This document shows positions 26,968 through 35,410 of a stretch of DNA of 64,000 nt, in pieces; position 1 is the stretch's first letter; the number at the start of each line of letters is the position of its first letter. Under the pieces are notes generated by a model. That model ran no database searches. It saw only the letters and a list, made by a program, of their open reading frames with translations, and had not been told where the DNA came from. The position numbers were made by a program, and so were the translations under genes. Origin of the DNA: Sutcliffiella horikoshii DSM 8719 (GTDB lineage: Bacteria > Bacillota > Bacilli > Bacillales > Bacillaceae_I); the NCBI GenBank assembly GCA_001648575.1, contig LQXN01000059.1, forward strand, positions 103,618-167,617. The letters run 5' to 3'.

Positions 26968-27178
26968 CAGACTGTTGACAAACTAAAAATTAGTTAGCTT
27001 AACTGTTGGAACCGTTGATCTTCGTTCCAGGCGCTTCGCTTATCCGAAGGGCGGTCCGTAAGCCTCCTCGGCTACGCCTGCGGGGTCTTACATGTCCCTT
27101 CCTCCCGCTGGAGTCTGCGCGCCTTCCACTACGATCAACTAAGGTTTTCTATCAAATTTGAACTTTGTCTACACACTG
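26968..27178 (-). repeat. Family A element, copy A6
   Basis: This 211-bp reverse copy is flanked by perfect 30-bp direct repeats (26938-26967 and 27179-27208), each the hairpin AGCTCCCAT/ATGGGAGCT. This is the longest perfect duplication in the set. Stem 2 is GGCGC/GCGCC. Confidence 0.92.
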
Positions 27179-27214
27179 GAGCTCCCATTTAAATATAGAT
27201 GGGAGCTTTATTAT

Positions 27215-27688
27215 CTAATAGTAACGTTTACGGAAGCCTTCCTCCATTAAATACTGCTTTGCTTCATTATAGGAAAGGAACGTTCCATCTAAATTCTTCC
27301 CTGCATAAACATTCCACATGTCATCTTCTAATACAACATGTAATGTATGTCCATCATCATTTGCCCATTTCTCTTCTTCAAACGATTCTTCATTAGTTTC
27401 CACTTCATAATCTTTGCTCAAATTATCGATGGATTTTCCAATTAGGTCCTGTAATTCATCCGCTCCCATATCACGGATATTTACCATTCCTTTATCATCC
27501 GTTTTATAACCTTTAATTCCTTTTGCGTAAACAAATCCATTTCCATTAGGATGAAGATGGTACACAACATTCTTTTTATCACTTAGACTTTCTTCGTATT
27601 GAAAATTGACTCGTTTAAGGGATACATCTTTTCTTTTCAATTGGGGAAAAGATTCTATTATTTCAAGTTTTTGTTCAAAAGTTAGCAT
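27215..27688 (-). CDS. Conserved Bacillus-type cytosolic protein, function unknown (157 aa)
   Basis: The protein is acidic and soluble with no membrane segment. It has a hydrophilic N-terminal half (VVYHLHPNGNGFVYA) and a C-terminal half with a Trp and several aromatic residues (DDMWNVYAGKNL, FRKRYY end). The ATG at 27688 follows TGTGGAGGC; 18 codons upstream in frame lack a site. It ends close to the terminator copy flanking A6. Not recognised. Confidence 0.65.
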   Translation of the reverse strand: MLTFEQKLEIIESFPQLKRKDVSLKRVNFQYEESLSDKKNVVYHLHPNGNGFVYAKGIKGYKTDDKGMVNIRDMGADELQDLIGKSIDNLSKDYEVETNEESFEEEKWANDDGHTLHVVLEDDMWNVYAGKNLDGTFLSYNEAKQYLMEEGFRKRYY

Positions 27689-27750
27689 ATTGCCTCCACA
27701 TTTATGTAATTGTATTATTGCTACATTATAGCATTCCATCACTATGAAGA

Positions 27751-27784
27751 AAAGGAGCTGTCCCTATAATGGGACAGCTCCTTT
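27751..27784. terminator. Intrinsic terminator of the azoreductase gene
   Basis: AAAGGAGCTGTCCC-TATAAT-GGGACAGCTCCTTT is a perfect 14-bp stem just downstream of the azoreductase stop at 27795. Confidence 0.85.
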
Positions 27785-27794
27785 ATTCCAATAC

Positions 27795-28430
27795 TTAGAA
27801 TGTGTGGGCAACATCTTTCGCACGGGCGATGGCATTTGCTTTGATTTCTTCTGCTTTATCTGGCATTGCATTATGACCTTCCACAAACAAACCGTCAAAG
27901 GATGGGACCCCGAAGAATTGCATAAGCACAGAAAGATATCTATGACCCATTTCCATTCCAGCAGCAGGACCTTCAGAATAGATTCCTCCACGTGCTTGAA
28001 TATGAAGTGCTTTTTTATCGGTCAATAACCCAATTGGACCTTCTGCTGTGTACTTAAATGTTTTTCCTGCAACAGCTACTGAGTCAAGGTATGCCTTCAT
28101 TACCGGTGGAAAAGAGAAATTCCAAAGCGGTGTGACAAACACATATTTGTCTGCTCCGATAAATTGCTCCGTCAGTTCAGAAAGACGGCTTACCTTCCCT
28201 TTCTCTTCATCAGAAAGTTCTTCAAAACCTTTACCTGTTTGCAATTTGCCCCAACCACTGAATACATCAGCATCAATATGGGGGATGTGTTCTTTGTAAA
28301 GATCCACATGAACAATTTCATCAGTTGGATTAGCTTCCTTGTAAGTATCGATAAATGCTCTCCCTACTGCCATACTGTAGGATTGTGTGTCATCATGTGG
28401 ATGAGCAGTAATGTATAAAACTTTTGCCAT
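27795..28430 (-). CDS. azoR: FMN-dependent NADH-azoreductase
   Basis: The 211-residue flavodoxin-fold enzyme reduces azo bonds and quinones with NADH. The FMN-binding segment [17 protein letters not shown] and the later [11 protein letters not shown] loop are typical of AzoR/AcpD. The ATG follows AGAGAGGAAAG. It is monocistronic with its own terminator. The physiological role is probably quinone or thiol-stress detoxification, as for B. subtilis AzoR1/AzoR2. Confidence 0.92.
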   Translation of the reverse strand: MAKVLYITAHPHDDTQSYSMAVGRAFIDTYKEANPTDEIVHVDLYKEHIPHIDADVFSGWGKLQTGKGFEELSDEEKGKVSRLSELTEQFIGADKYVFVTPLWNFSFPPVMKAYLDSVAVAGKTFKYTAEGPIGLLTDKKALHIQARGGIYSEGPAAGMEMGHRYLSVLMQFFGVPSFDGLFVEGHNAMPDKAEEIKANAIARAKDVAHTF

Positions 28431-28575
28431 GTTGTATCTTTCCTCTCTTGTTTGAAATTCTTTTTAGTTTGGTACAAAAATACATATCTTACCAATCGTC
28501 TCGAATTAAATTATTTTTAATTCGAGATAATAATATATGACCTTCAAAATTTTTGCAAGTAAGTTGCTTTCAATA

Positions 28576-28764
28576 AGGCTCTTTTTTAAAAGATTGTTGC
28601 TGTCCACTAGCAAAAAGTTGTCATTTGGACTTTTTGTCATCTTACAATGCTTTAAAATGATCAAGTAAACTTTACATAATTAGAGTGAAAAGAGCACGAC
28701 AGTAAAGAATATAACGGTTAGATGGTTAATACGAAAGACGAACAAAGATTACGAAAACAGCCTT
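28576..28764. repeat. Family B repeat, copy B4 (reverse), with adjacent fragment
   Basis: The reverse copy starts AAGGCTCTTTTTTAAAAGAT and ends ATTACGAAAACAGCCTT. A second partial copy in the opposite sense follows at about 28771-28840 (AAGGCTATTTTATCAATGAT to AAGAAAAGAGC). Together they fill the gap 28431-28888. Confidence 0.65.
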
Positions 28765-28888
28765 CAATAAAAAGGCTATTTTATCAATGATAGTTGCTAT
28801 GCACAAGTTAATATTCTCAACCTTTAAGAAAAGAGCATAAAAAAAGATCTGCCAAGTTTTCTGCTCGACAAATCCTCATAAGAATGTT

Positions 28889-29035
28889 CTATTCTTCATT
28901 ATCTAGGTTAAATGGATTACCACCGATACTTTTTCTCATTTCATCAGTCAATACAAAAGACTCGTTTTCTACTCCTACAATTCCTTTCAAATCGGCATGA
29001 ACACTACCATCATAATGATTCGGCTTCCCTTCCAT
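28889..29035 (-). CDS. Small acidic protein of unknown function (48 aa)
   Basis: An ATG preceded by GATGGGGGTG opens 48 codons on the minus strand. The product begins MEGKPNHYDGSVHAD and ends NPFNLDNEE; it is hydrophilic and acidic with no membrane segment. It lies alone between family B repeats and the anti-sigma gene. The ribosome site and good codon pattern support it; the function is unknown. Confidence 0.5.
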   Translation of the reverse strand: MEGKPNHYDGSVHADLKGIVGVENESFVLTDEMRKSIGGNPFNLDNEE

Positions 29036-29247
29036 TATGCTACACCCCCATCAATAGTAGGATTAGTTTATACATCCATTGTACTATTTTATTCTATTTG
29101 TTAATAGATTTTTTTGGGATATTAAGAAAAATAACCCACTAAACTTACAAGGAGTGGAAAGATAACCGCTCCTCGGCTTTTCTATACGTACAGAATTTCA
29201 CTAATAAGTATGCAAGGATGTTAAATTATTCTCCATCATACCTCCAT

Positions 29248-29994
29248 TTATTCCTCTATACTCTTCATAAACTCTTCCACTTTTCTTTCGTCGGTTAAAA
29301 TGTTATTGATGACCTCTTCCTCCCACAACTCTTTATCCGGATGAAACTCCCGGACATTTCGTCCATACAATTCCTCTATTTGCAATCTTCTTATCGTGTA
29401 TGTCTGCATATCTCCAAGGTAATCAATATGGAAAGTCACATATTCCCCATTTTTGAAAAAAGCAAAATAGGTGGTTGCGTTAAATATCAAAGTCAATGGT
29501 AGGTTGGAAACGTGAAAAGCATCCTTCTCAAATGCAGTAGCTGAAGTTTGATCGGTAACCTTGTAGTACATGTTTATTCCCATCGGGTCTTCAGATGTCT
29601 GCAGTTCCATACCATTCGCATAGTATTTTCCGGGTAAAACCTGCCCATGGTACTTTCCAAGTGCCCCGTTATTCCCGATATAAGCTCTATTTTCCTCTAT
29701 CTGATCATGAACTTCGGTATCCCTTAAATATGAAATATAGTTCTCATGGTACTTTTCTTCTGGTACAGAGGATCTTGGTGCTCCATCTTCAGTTCCGATG
29801 AACAAAATAAACGAAAATAACGCAACCGCTATGGCACTAGCTGATAACAATGCTATTTGTTTAAGATTCTTCATCCAGCCATCACGCTCCTTTTCCTTTT
29901 GCTCCATTATTGCTTGGTGCATGGAATCTTTCATATCTTCCCTTAATTTCGGTTTTGGCAATGATTGCAACTTCTTATCCAAGTGTTTACTCAT
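29248..29994 (-). CDS. Putative membrane anti-sigma factor
   Basis: The 248-residue protein has a charged cytoplasmic N-terminus (about 45 residues), one membrane helix (IALLSASAIAVALFSFILFI) and a large extracytoplasmic domain. Its start overlaps the end of the ECF sigma gene by 8 bases (ATG at 29994, GGGAGGGGATG upstream), the usual arrangement for a sigma/anti-sigma pair. No zinc-binding HxxxCxxC motif is present, so it is not of the ZAS type. It probably sequesters the sigma factor until an envelope signal is received. Confidence 0.75.
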   Translation of the reverse strand: MSKHLDKKLQSLPKPKLREDMKDSMHQAIMEQKEKERDGWMKNLKQIALLSASAIAVALFSFILFIGTEDGAPRSSVPEEKYHENYISYLRDTEVHDQIEENRAYIGNNGALGKYHGQVLPGKYYANGMELQTSEDPMGINMYYKVTDQTSATAFEKDAFHVSNLPLTLIFNATTYFAFFKNGEYVTFHIDYLGDMQTYTIRRLQIEELYGRNVREFHPDKELWEEEVINNILTDERKVEEFMKSIEE

Positions 29995-30511
29995 GGTCAT
30001 CCCCTCCCAGTTTCGCCTGCAGGGCCAATCTAGCTCGATGAAGCGTGGAGCGTACTTTATTCTCTGTCCAACCCAGGGCCGCGGAAGTTTCCTGAACAGT
30101 CAACTCCTTGATTACTCTCATGATAAGAACCTCTTGATACGCTTCTTTTAAACTCCTTATTGCGTTCAACAGGTCCTTCTGCTCCTCTGAAATAAAGTAG
30201 AGTTCCTCAGGTGTTTCCATTGTCACGTTCTCAGGTACTTTTTCGCTTTCAATCAGCAATAGCCACTTCCACTTATCACGCTTACTTTTCCTAATGGCAT
30301 CAATTGCTACATTTTTAGCTATACTGTAAAGCCAAGTTTTTGGGGATGCCTCCCCCTTAAATCGGTCCAGGTTTCTTAATGCCCTTATAAAAACCTCCTG
30401 TACGAGATCCTCTACATCATGATGTTTGGAACTAAGCCTGTAAAATAAAAATTGATAGATATCATCGCTATATAAATAAAACCATTTCGAAATGACTTGT
30501 TTGTTTGACAT
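29987..30511 (-). CDS. ECF-type RNA polymerase sigma factor
   Basis: This 174-residue sigma-70 family protein has region 2 (DDIYQFLFYRL to TWLYSIAKNVAIDAIRK, about residues 16-75) and region 4 (helix-turn-helix LTVQETSAALGWTENKVRST, about 137-160). The DVEDLVQEVFIRAL segment is typical of ECF factors. The ATG follows GGGGGAAAAGG. I looked for the usual autoregulatory GAAAC-N16-CGTC promoter upstream; GAAAC and CGTC occur, but 22 bases apart. Target genes are unknown. Confidence 0.9.
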   Translation of the reverse strand: MSNKQVISKWFYLYSDDIYQFLFYRLSSKHHDVEDLVQEVFIRALRNLDRFKGEASPKTWLYSIAKNVAIDAIRKSKRDKWKWLLLIESEKVPENVTMETPEELYFISEEQKDLLNAIRSLKEAYQEVLIMRVIKELTVQETSAALGWTENKVRSTLHRARLALQAKLGGDDHE

Positions 30512-30633
30512 CCTTTTCCCCCGTTTGTTGCAGTTTCCATTAATTTAGACGATACTTTTTCCATTTTATCGCAGTTTCTTTGAATTAATTTAAAATTATG
30601 CACAAAAAAACCACTTCCTAATATGGAGTGGTT

Positions 30634-30843
30634 CAGACTGTTGACAAACTATAAATTAATTAGGTTATCTGTTGGAACAGTTTGATCTCCGTTACAGGCG
30701 CTTCGCTTTCCTGCGGGCGGTCCGTAAGCCTCCTCGGCTTCGCCTGCGGGGTCTTACATGTCCCTTCCTCCCGCGGGAGTCTACGCGCCTTCCACTGCGA
30801 TCAACTGGGGAATTTCATTATTTTAAGCTTTGTCTACACACTG
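30634..30843 (-). repeat. Family A element, copy A7
   Basis: This 210-bp reverse copy lies between 25-bp hairpin repeats with identical stems AACCACTTCC/GGAGTGGTT (30609-30633 and 30844-30868). Their loops differ: TAATAT versus TTATAA. It separates the ECF sigma gene from the kinase-like gene. Confidence 0.9.
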
Positions 30844-30869
30844 AACCACTTCCTTATAAGGAGTGGTTC

Positions 30870-31514
30870 TCAAGTGATAAATCTGCTTAATAAGTTTTTT
30901 TTATAAAAGAATGCAATTAATAACAATAGCTTGTGAGGCAGTTTCTTTGGAAAAAGCCGTTTTCTATAAAATTTATGATAACCCTTTTTCAAATCTTCCC
31001 ATTGGGTACAATGTTTGATTTGATCAAATCTTACTACATCTATTATTTTCACCGAACCATCAGTTGTGAGAAGGATATTGTGCAGGTGGATATCGGATGG
31101 GTTCAGACCTCTTTGTCTAGCAGCCTCGATGTTCCGGTCCACTTCTTCCAAAACTGATTCATTTATGTGTATCCCTTTAACGAGGCACTCAAAAATTGTA
31201 TGCCCTTCAATAAAGTCGATAATAATGTAATTCTCACCTGAATCATATAGTTCAGGAAAGGATGGAATGCCTTTCAGCAAGTCATAGATTCCGGCCTCTT
31301 TTTTAGCAAGATGTTCATAGGGGGGGTAGAAAATTTTTAAGGCTTTATTTGTCCCCTCCAATTTAAATACATATGCACTTCTTCCAGAACCGATTATAGA
31401 AAGATACGCCTTATCAAATGATTGCACATGCACTTCTTTATTGTAATGCTTAAAAACGACAGATTGAACAAGGTGTTCATATAGTGTTTTTTCTTTGCAT
31501 GCAGTTCCCTTCAT
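30870..31514 (-). CDS. Small protein-kinase-like protein (YrzF/RIO-like)
   Basis: The 214-residue protein has a compact kinase-like fold: glycine loop GSGRSAYVF (Gly42/Gly44), Lys60 in ALKIF, a catalytic loop DIHLHNILL (Asp141, Asn146) and a metal-binding Asp159 in IIDVVRF. The C-terminal part is basic and hydrophobic (LPHKLLLLIAFFYKK). Small serine/threonine-kinase-like proteins of this type (for example YrzF, YbdM) occur in Bacillus with poorly known targets. It may be the last gene of the manganese-riboswitch transcript, 38 bases after the lipoprotein gene. Confidence 0.75.
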   Translation of the reverse strand: MKGTACKEKTLYEHLVQSVVFKHYNKEVHVQSFDKAYLSIIGSGRSAYVFKLEGTNKALKIFYPPYEHLAKKEAGIYDLLKGIPSFPELYDSGENYIIIDFIEGHTIFECLVKGIHINESVLEEVDRNIEAARQRGLNPSDIHLHNILLTTDGSVKIIDVVRFDQIKHCTQWEDLKKGYHKFYRKRLFPKKLPHKLLLLIAFFYKKNLLSRFIT

Positions 31515-31552
31515 CCGTCATCTCCTACTCCCGTAAAAAATACTCTTCTGCC

Positions 31553-31990
31553 TTAGCCACCAAGATCTTCAAGCAGGTTCATCATGGTTGTGACTTCATT
31601 AATTAGAGTAAAGAATTCTGACTGCTCAAGTTTATCCAATGCTAGCTCCCCGTTCACCATGGAACTTTCGATTATCCCTTTGAGTGCCTCATTTTTTTCG
31701 ACGATTTGGTTATGCACTCCTTCTGCAATGGCCGGTGCTTCTGTATTATTAAAATCATCTATCTCATTAAGAAGCGTACTTAACTCAGCTTCCAGATCTT
31801 CTTTTGCTTTGGCATCTGTAGCTGCCTCCTGTATCATTTGAGGTGCTTCCTGCCCAAAATCCTGCCATGTATTAATGTGTTCCGTTGCTTTATTTACATA
31901 AGCCAACGAATTATTGACTTCCTCCAGAACGGAACAACCACTCAATAAAATCGATGTAAGCAATGTTGTAACCAGTAGTATTTTCCGCAT
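31553..31990 (-). CDS. Helical lipoprotein (DUF6376-like)
   Basis: The signal peptide ends in the lipobox LLSGC (Cys19). The mature protein (about 126 residues) is acidic and almost entirely helical with heptad-like leucines, compatible with a surface helical bundle. It follows the 36-residue peptide gene by 11 bases, with GTAGGAGGAATT as ribosome site, and both lie directly downstream of a manganese riboswitch. It resembles the DUF6376 lipoproteins of Bacillus as I recall them. A manganese-linked role is inferred from the riboswitch only. Confidence 0.7.
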   Translation of the reverse strand: MRKILLVTTLLTSILLSGCSVLEEVNNSLAYVNKATEHINTWQDFGQEAPQMIQEAATDAKAKEDLEAELSTLLNEIDDFNNTEAPAIAEGVHNQIVEKNEALKGIIESSMVNGELALDKLEQSEFFTLINEVTTMMNLLEDLGG

Positions 31991-32001
31991 ATAAATTCCT
32001 C

Positions 32002-32112
32002 CTACTTCTTCATTCTTTTTTTGATTTCTTTCATCACAACCGGTAAGACTTTATTCTTGGCAACAGTGACACCTTTTTTAAGAATGAATGCCTTGACCAA
32101 TTTTTTTATCAT
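32002..32112 (-). CDS. 36-residue cationic peptide under a manganese riboswitch
   Basis: An ATG seven bases after TATGGAGGT opens 36 codons: MIKKLVKAFILKKGVTVAKN, then a basic end KEIKKRMKK. About a third of residues are Lys or Arg, with a central hydrophobic face, so it could be an amphipathic membrane-surface helix. It is the first gene after the manganese riboswitch and its terminators. E. coli has an unrelated small manganese protein (MntS) of similar size; any analogy is speculative. Confidence 0.65.
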   Translation of the reverse strand: MIKKLVKAFILKKGVTVAKNKVLPVVMKEIKKRMKK

Positions 32113-32147
32113 AATGAATACCTCCATATATTTTTCAACCCATAAAG

Positions 32148-32182
32148 AAAAGACCTTTCACCAGAATGGCGAAAGGTCTTTT
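32148..32182. terminator. Intrinsic terminator between manganese riboswitch and peptide gene
   Basis: AAAAGACCTTTC-ACCAGAATGGC-GAAAGGTCTTTT lies 35 bases before the peptide start. On the minus strand it is the second of two consecutive hairpins sharing the AGACCTTT motif. Confidence 0.75.
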
Positions 32183-32190
32183 AATAGAAA

Positions 32191-32312
32191 GAGACCTTTG
32201 CCAGACTAATGGTACTGACAAAGGTCTCGCTAACAACTGATTGTTGCCAACAAAGCCGAGGACTATGAGTCCCGTAATGACGACTTTGTTGCGTGAGCTA
32301 CTCCCCTTTGGG
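32191..32312 (-). promoter_or_regulatory. Manganese riboswitch (yybP-ykoY type) with overlapping terminator
   Basis: Read on the minus strand the sequence shows AAAGGGGAGTAGCTC, the helix CAACAAAGTCGTC/GGCTTTGTTG, and the metal-site strand GCGAGACCTTTG, which are the conserved parts of the yybP-ykoY aptamer. GAGACCTTTG (32219-32228 complement) can alternatively pair with CAAAGGTCTC (32191-32200 complement), followed by TTTCTATT, giving a terminator. Manganese should stabilise the aptamer and allow read-through to the peptide and lipoprotein genes. Confidence 0.93.
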
Positions 32313-32336
32313 ATGAACGTTTGAAATTGTAATTTA

Positions 32337-32365
32337 ATAATAGCCCAGATTCCCCAAAAGGTCAA
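32337..32365 (-). promoter_or_regulatory. Sigma-A promoter of the manganese riboswitch transcript
   Basis: On the minus strand TTGACC and TATTAT are separated by exactly 17 bases, placing the start just upstream of the aptamer. Confidence 0.75.
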
Positions 32366-32411
32366 CCATACATGAGTTTGTAAAGGTATTGTAAAGTTTT
32401 TTCAAATAGGT

Positions 32412-32457
32412 TTGGAGATACTATTACATATGTTATATTAATATCGGAAACCGATAT
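32412..32457 (+). promoter_or_regulatory. padR-chrA promoter and candidate PadR operator
   Basis: TTGGAG and TATATT with 16-base spacing form a promoter. The perfect inverted repeat ATATCGG-AAA-CCGATAT (32441-32457) covers the likely start site and is a good candidate operator for the PadR-type regulator encoded next. Confidence 0.6.
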
Positions 32458-32496
32458 CGATATGCGTTTTTGGTAAAAAGAATGGGAGGGGATTAT

Positions 32497-32826
32497 TTGG
32501 AAGAAAAAGTACTGAGAAAACTATTCCTTGGATTCATTCAAATTCATATTTTACATCATGCAAAAGAACATCCTGTCTATGGAGCCTGGATGCTGGAGGA
32601 GCTTCGAGAGCACGGTTACTCAATCAGTGCCGGTACCCTCTACCCCATCCTCCATTCTATGGAAAAGGATGGGCTCCTTACAAAAGAGGAGATGAATGTT
32701 GATGGGAAAATCAGAAAGAATTATACCATCACAGAAAAAGGCAACATCATTTTAAAGGAAGCTAGAAACAAAGCTTATGAACTATTTAAAGAAATCAAGG
32801 AAGGTGACAATCATGAAAAAGAATAG
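32497..32826 (+). CDS. PadR-family transcriptional regulator
   Basis: The 109-residue winged-helix repressor carries the family signature YSISAGTLYPILHSMEKDGLLTKEE and a GKIRKNYTITEKG wing. A TTG start at 32497 follows GGGAGGGGATTAT; earlier in-frame starts overlap that ribosome site. It overlaps chrA by 14 bases. PadR genes paired with chrA in Bacillus act as chromate-responsive repressors, which is inferred here from the arrangement and the operator-like palindrome upstream. Confidence 0.9.
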   Translation: MEEKVLRKLFLGFIQIHILHHAKEHPVYGAWMLEELREHGYSISAGTLYPILHSMEKDGLLTKEEMNVDGKIRKNYTITEKGNIILKEARNKAYELFKEIKEGDNHEKE

Positions 32827-34000
32827 AGGATTGAAATCATTATTGGAAATCCTTATCGTTTCAACAAGACTAGGACTTACTTCCTTTGGCGGACCTGTAG
32901 CCCATCTAGGCTATTTCCACACAGAATATGTACGGCGCAGAAAGTGGATGGATGAGAAAAGCTATGCAGACCTTGTTGCCCTTTGTCAGTTCTTGCCCGG
33001 ACCTGCAAGCAGTCAGGTCGGTATTGGGATTGGCGTCATGCGAGCAGGGGTTCTTGGAGGTATCATATCCTTTCTTGGATTTACGCTTCCCTCTGTCATA
33101 GCACTTATTATCTTTGCCATTATCTTGCAAGGCTTTGATGTCGGTAATGCCGGCTGGATCCACGGGTTGAAGATTGTAGCGGTTGCTGTTGTAGCTCATG
33201 CAATAATGGGAATGGCGAACAATTTGACACCTGATTTAAAACGGAAGGCCATCGCTTTGTTTGCATTGGTTGCAACTTTAATGTGGCAGACTGCTTTTTC
33301 CCAGGTTGGTGTGATCCTAATTGCAGCCGTCATTGGCTTTCTTTTATTTAAGCAAAATGTCACAGAAGACGATTCACGCCTGGCGTTTCCAATCTCCAAA
33401 CGGTTGGCAGTAATTTGTTTAACGCTATTTTTCGGATTGCTTATTTTATTACCAATACTAAGAGAAGCTACTTCGCTTAATTGGGTGGCATTGTTTGATA
33501 GTTTCTATCGTTCGGGATCTCTTGTATTTGGCGGAGGCCATGTTGTCCTTCCATTACTTGAGCGGGAGTTTGTTCCAACAGGATGGATCAGTGAGGAAGC
33601 ATTTCTTGCAGGATATGGAGCTGCCCAGGCAGTTCCTGGACCATTGTTTACATTCGCCGCGTATATCGGTGCTGTCATTGATGGCTGGAAAGGCGGAGTG
33701 TTAGCAACATTCGCTATCTTCCTCCCTGCCTTCCTATTAATTCTTGGTACATTGCCGTTTTGGGATTCTCTGCGTCGTAATTCCAAAGTAAAAGCAGCAT
33801 TAATGGGAGTCAATGCTGCCGTAGTTGGAATATTGATTTCCGCATTTTATTTTCCAATCTGGACAAGTTCTATCTTAGCCCCTATAGATTTTGCTTTTGC
33901 TGCGGTATTATTCAGCATGCTTGTCTATTGGAAGCTTCCGCCTTGGATGGTTGTATTGACAGGTGCCATCGGTGGGACTTTGATAGGATTATTCCTTTAA
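32813..34000 (+). CDS. chrA: Chromate transporter ChrA (two-domain)
   Basis: The 395-residue membrane protein consists of two homologous halves. The first has SFGGPVAHLGYFHTEYV and FLPGPASSQVGIGIG; the second has FGGGHVVLPLLEREFV and QAVPGPLFTFAAYIG. These are signatures of long-chain CHR proteins that export chromate. The ATG at 32813 follows GGAAGGTGAC and overlaps the end of the padR gene. A strong bidirectional terminator follows. Confidence 0.94.
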   Translation: MKKNRGLKSLLEILIVSTRLGLTSFGGPVAHLGYFHTEYVRRRKWMDEKSYADLVALCQFLPGPASSQVGIGIGVMRAGVLGGIISFLGFTLPSVIALIIFAIILQGFDVGNAGWIHGLKIVAVAVVAHAIMGMANNLTPDLKRKAIALFALVATLMWQTAFSQVGVILIAAVIGFLLFKQNVTEDDSRLAFPISKRLAVICLTLFFGLLILLPILREATSLNWVALFDSFYRSGSLVFGGGHVVLPLLEREFVPTGWISEEAFLAGYGAAQAVPGPLFTFAAYIGAVIDGWKGGVLATFAIFLPAFLLILGTLPFWDSLRRNSKVKAALMGVNAAVVGILISAFYFPIWTSSILAPIDFAFAAVLFSMLVYWKLPPWMVVLTGAIGGTLIGLFL

Positions 34001-34002
34001 CT

Positions 34003-34036
34003 AAAACAACCGACCTCAAGAGAAGTCGGTTGTTTT
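34003..34036. terminator. Bidirectional terminator after chrA
   Basis: AAAACAACCGAC-CTCAAGAGAA-GTCGGTTGTTTT lies between the convergent chrA and ferritin-like genes. Confidence 0.85.
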
Positions 34037-34486
34037 CTATCCCTTACTTTCCGTATAGAAATACAGGAACCACACCGCATGGTTCTGTTCATCAGCTGCA
34101 GCCCTCTTAAATACCCTCCGGATGAAAGGGTTTTGAGTAGAATCCGCAATATCCAAATAAAAGTCTACCGTTTCCTGTTCATCTTTCAAGGATGCTACTA
34201 ATGCTTCCTGATAATCATCCGAGCACTCTTCAGAAATTTCAGGAGTGGCTGATTTTCCAGTTAAAGATTGATAGATTTGACTAAATGTATTATAGTGTTT
34301 GATTTCGTCTTCCCTTATTTCAGCTATCTTTTTCTGAGTTTCCTCATCAGTTGCCATTTTGGCCAGTTTTTCGTAACAAGCAATAGCGCTATACTCTCCA
34401 TTAATAGCTTTTGATATATTTTCTATTAGGGCATCATCCTGAGGTGCCCTCGTATAATAAGGAAAGTAATACCCATTCACATTCAC
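34037..34486 (-). CDS. Ferritin-like domain protein
   Basis: The 149-residue protein has a four-helix ferritin/rubrerythrin-like pattern with paired acidic and His ligands: GEYSAIACYEKL, REDEIKHYN, KDEQETVDFYLD and ADEQNHAVWF. This suggests a di-iron or manganese site. The GTG start follows AAGGGGGATACAT. It lacks the CxxC rubredoxin motif of rubrerythrins. A role in metal handling or oxidant removal is inferred. Confidence 0.8.
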   Translation of the reverse strand: MNVNGYYFPYYTRAPQDDALIENISKAINGEYSAIACYEKLAKMATDEETQKKIAEIREDEIKHYNTFSQIYQSLTGKSATPEISEECSDDYQEALVASLKDEQETVDFYLDIADSTQNPFIRRVFKRAAADEQNHAVWFLYFYTESKG

Positions 34487-34607
34487 ATGTATCCCCCTTT
34501 TTAATCTTTCTTTGTTAACACTTTATGTTGCAATGCTTTTAAACATTCCTGATAATGGCTAAACTATTAAAACTAAGCTCTAATACATGCGCTAAGGAGA
34601 TAGATTC

Positions 34608-35318
34608 ATGCCAGAACACTTTGAAGTAATCATTCGATCCATTATAGCTTTCGGTATACTTTTAATAGGAACGAGAGTTTTAGGAAAACAGACCATTTCA
34701 CAAATGACTCTATTTGATTTCATTGCAGGGATATCTTTAGGAGCCATAACTGCAAACCTGGCATTTAACTTAGCTATTGATATCCATCATCTAGTCCTAT
34801 CTTATTTTATTTTCGTGGTAATTATTTTCATAACTGCTTACCTTTCTATGAAGAGCAGAAAAGCAAGAAAGTTTCTAGCTGGAGAGCCGACCGTCATCAT
34901 TGAAGAAGGCAAAATTCTAGAAGGCAATATGAAAAAGATGCGTTATACACTCGATTATTTAAATCAGCAATTACGGGAAAAGGATGTATTTAATATTGAA
35001 GAGGTATCCCATGCAATGGTCGAACCTAATGGGACGTTAAGCGTATTGAAAAAGCCTGCATTCCGAAATCCCACAATAAAGGACTTGCAACTTAAAGCAC
35101 CTAAAGAACAAAGGCTTCCGATAGAACTAATCATGGATGCTAAGATAATTAAGAAAAATTTAGAAGACCATAATCTTTCCGAACAATGGCTCGATGTAGA
35201 GTTAAGGAGACGCAATGTCAAATTGGCTGATGTGATGTATGCGGTACTTTCTTCAAACGGATTTCTTTACCTAGATTACTACAATGATGTCATTTCCTCC
35301 CCAGTGGACAAGGAATGA
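34608..35318 (+). CDS. YetF-type DUF421 membrane protein
   Basis: The 236-residue protein has three N-terminal helices (residues 8-75), with the family's LLIGTRVLGKQTISQMTLFD segment, followed by a cytoplasmic DUF421/DUF421-associated domain (about 80-230) containing GEPTVIIEEGKIL. The ATG follows AAGGAGATAG. B. subtilis has several such paralogues (YetF, YdfR, YkjA), some found in spore membranes; function is not settled. Confidence 0.88.
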   Translation: MPEHFEVIIRSIIAFGILLIGTRVLGKQTISQMTLFDFIAGISLGAITANLAFNLAIDIHHLVLSYFIFVVIIFITAYLSMKSRKARKFLAGEPTVIIEEGKILEGNMKKMRYTLDYLNQQLREKDVFNIEEVSHAMVEPNGTLSVLKKPAFRNPTIKDLQLKAPKEQRLPIELIMDAKIIKKNLEDHNLSEQWLDVELRRRNVKLADVMYAVLSSNGFLYLDYYNDVISSPVDKE

Positions 35319-35410
35319 CTTCTTTTTTTGAATCATTAACCATTTAATCAAAAAATTAGTATATTATGATACTAAGAACTACTTCTGACTTTGGACAAAG
35401 GGGGATCTTG

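Noticed and set aside
30541..30600. Autoregulatory ECF promoter upstream of the sigma gene
   Set aside because: GAAAC and CGTC are both present but 22 bases apart, too far for a standard ECF promoter.
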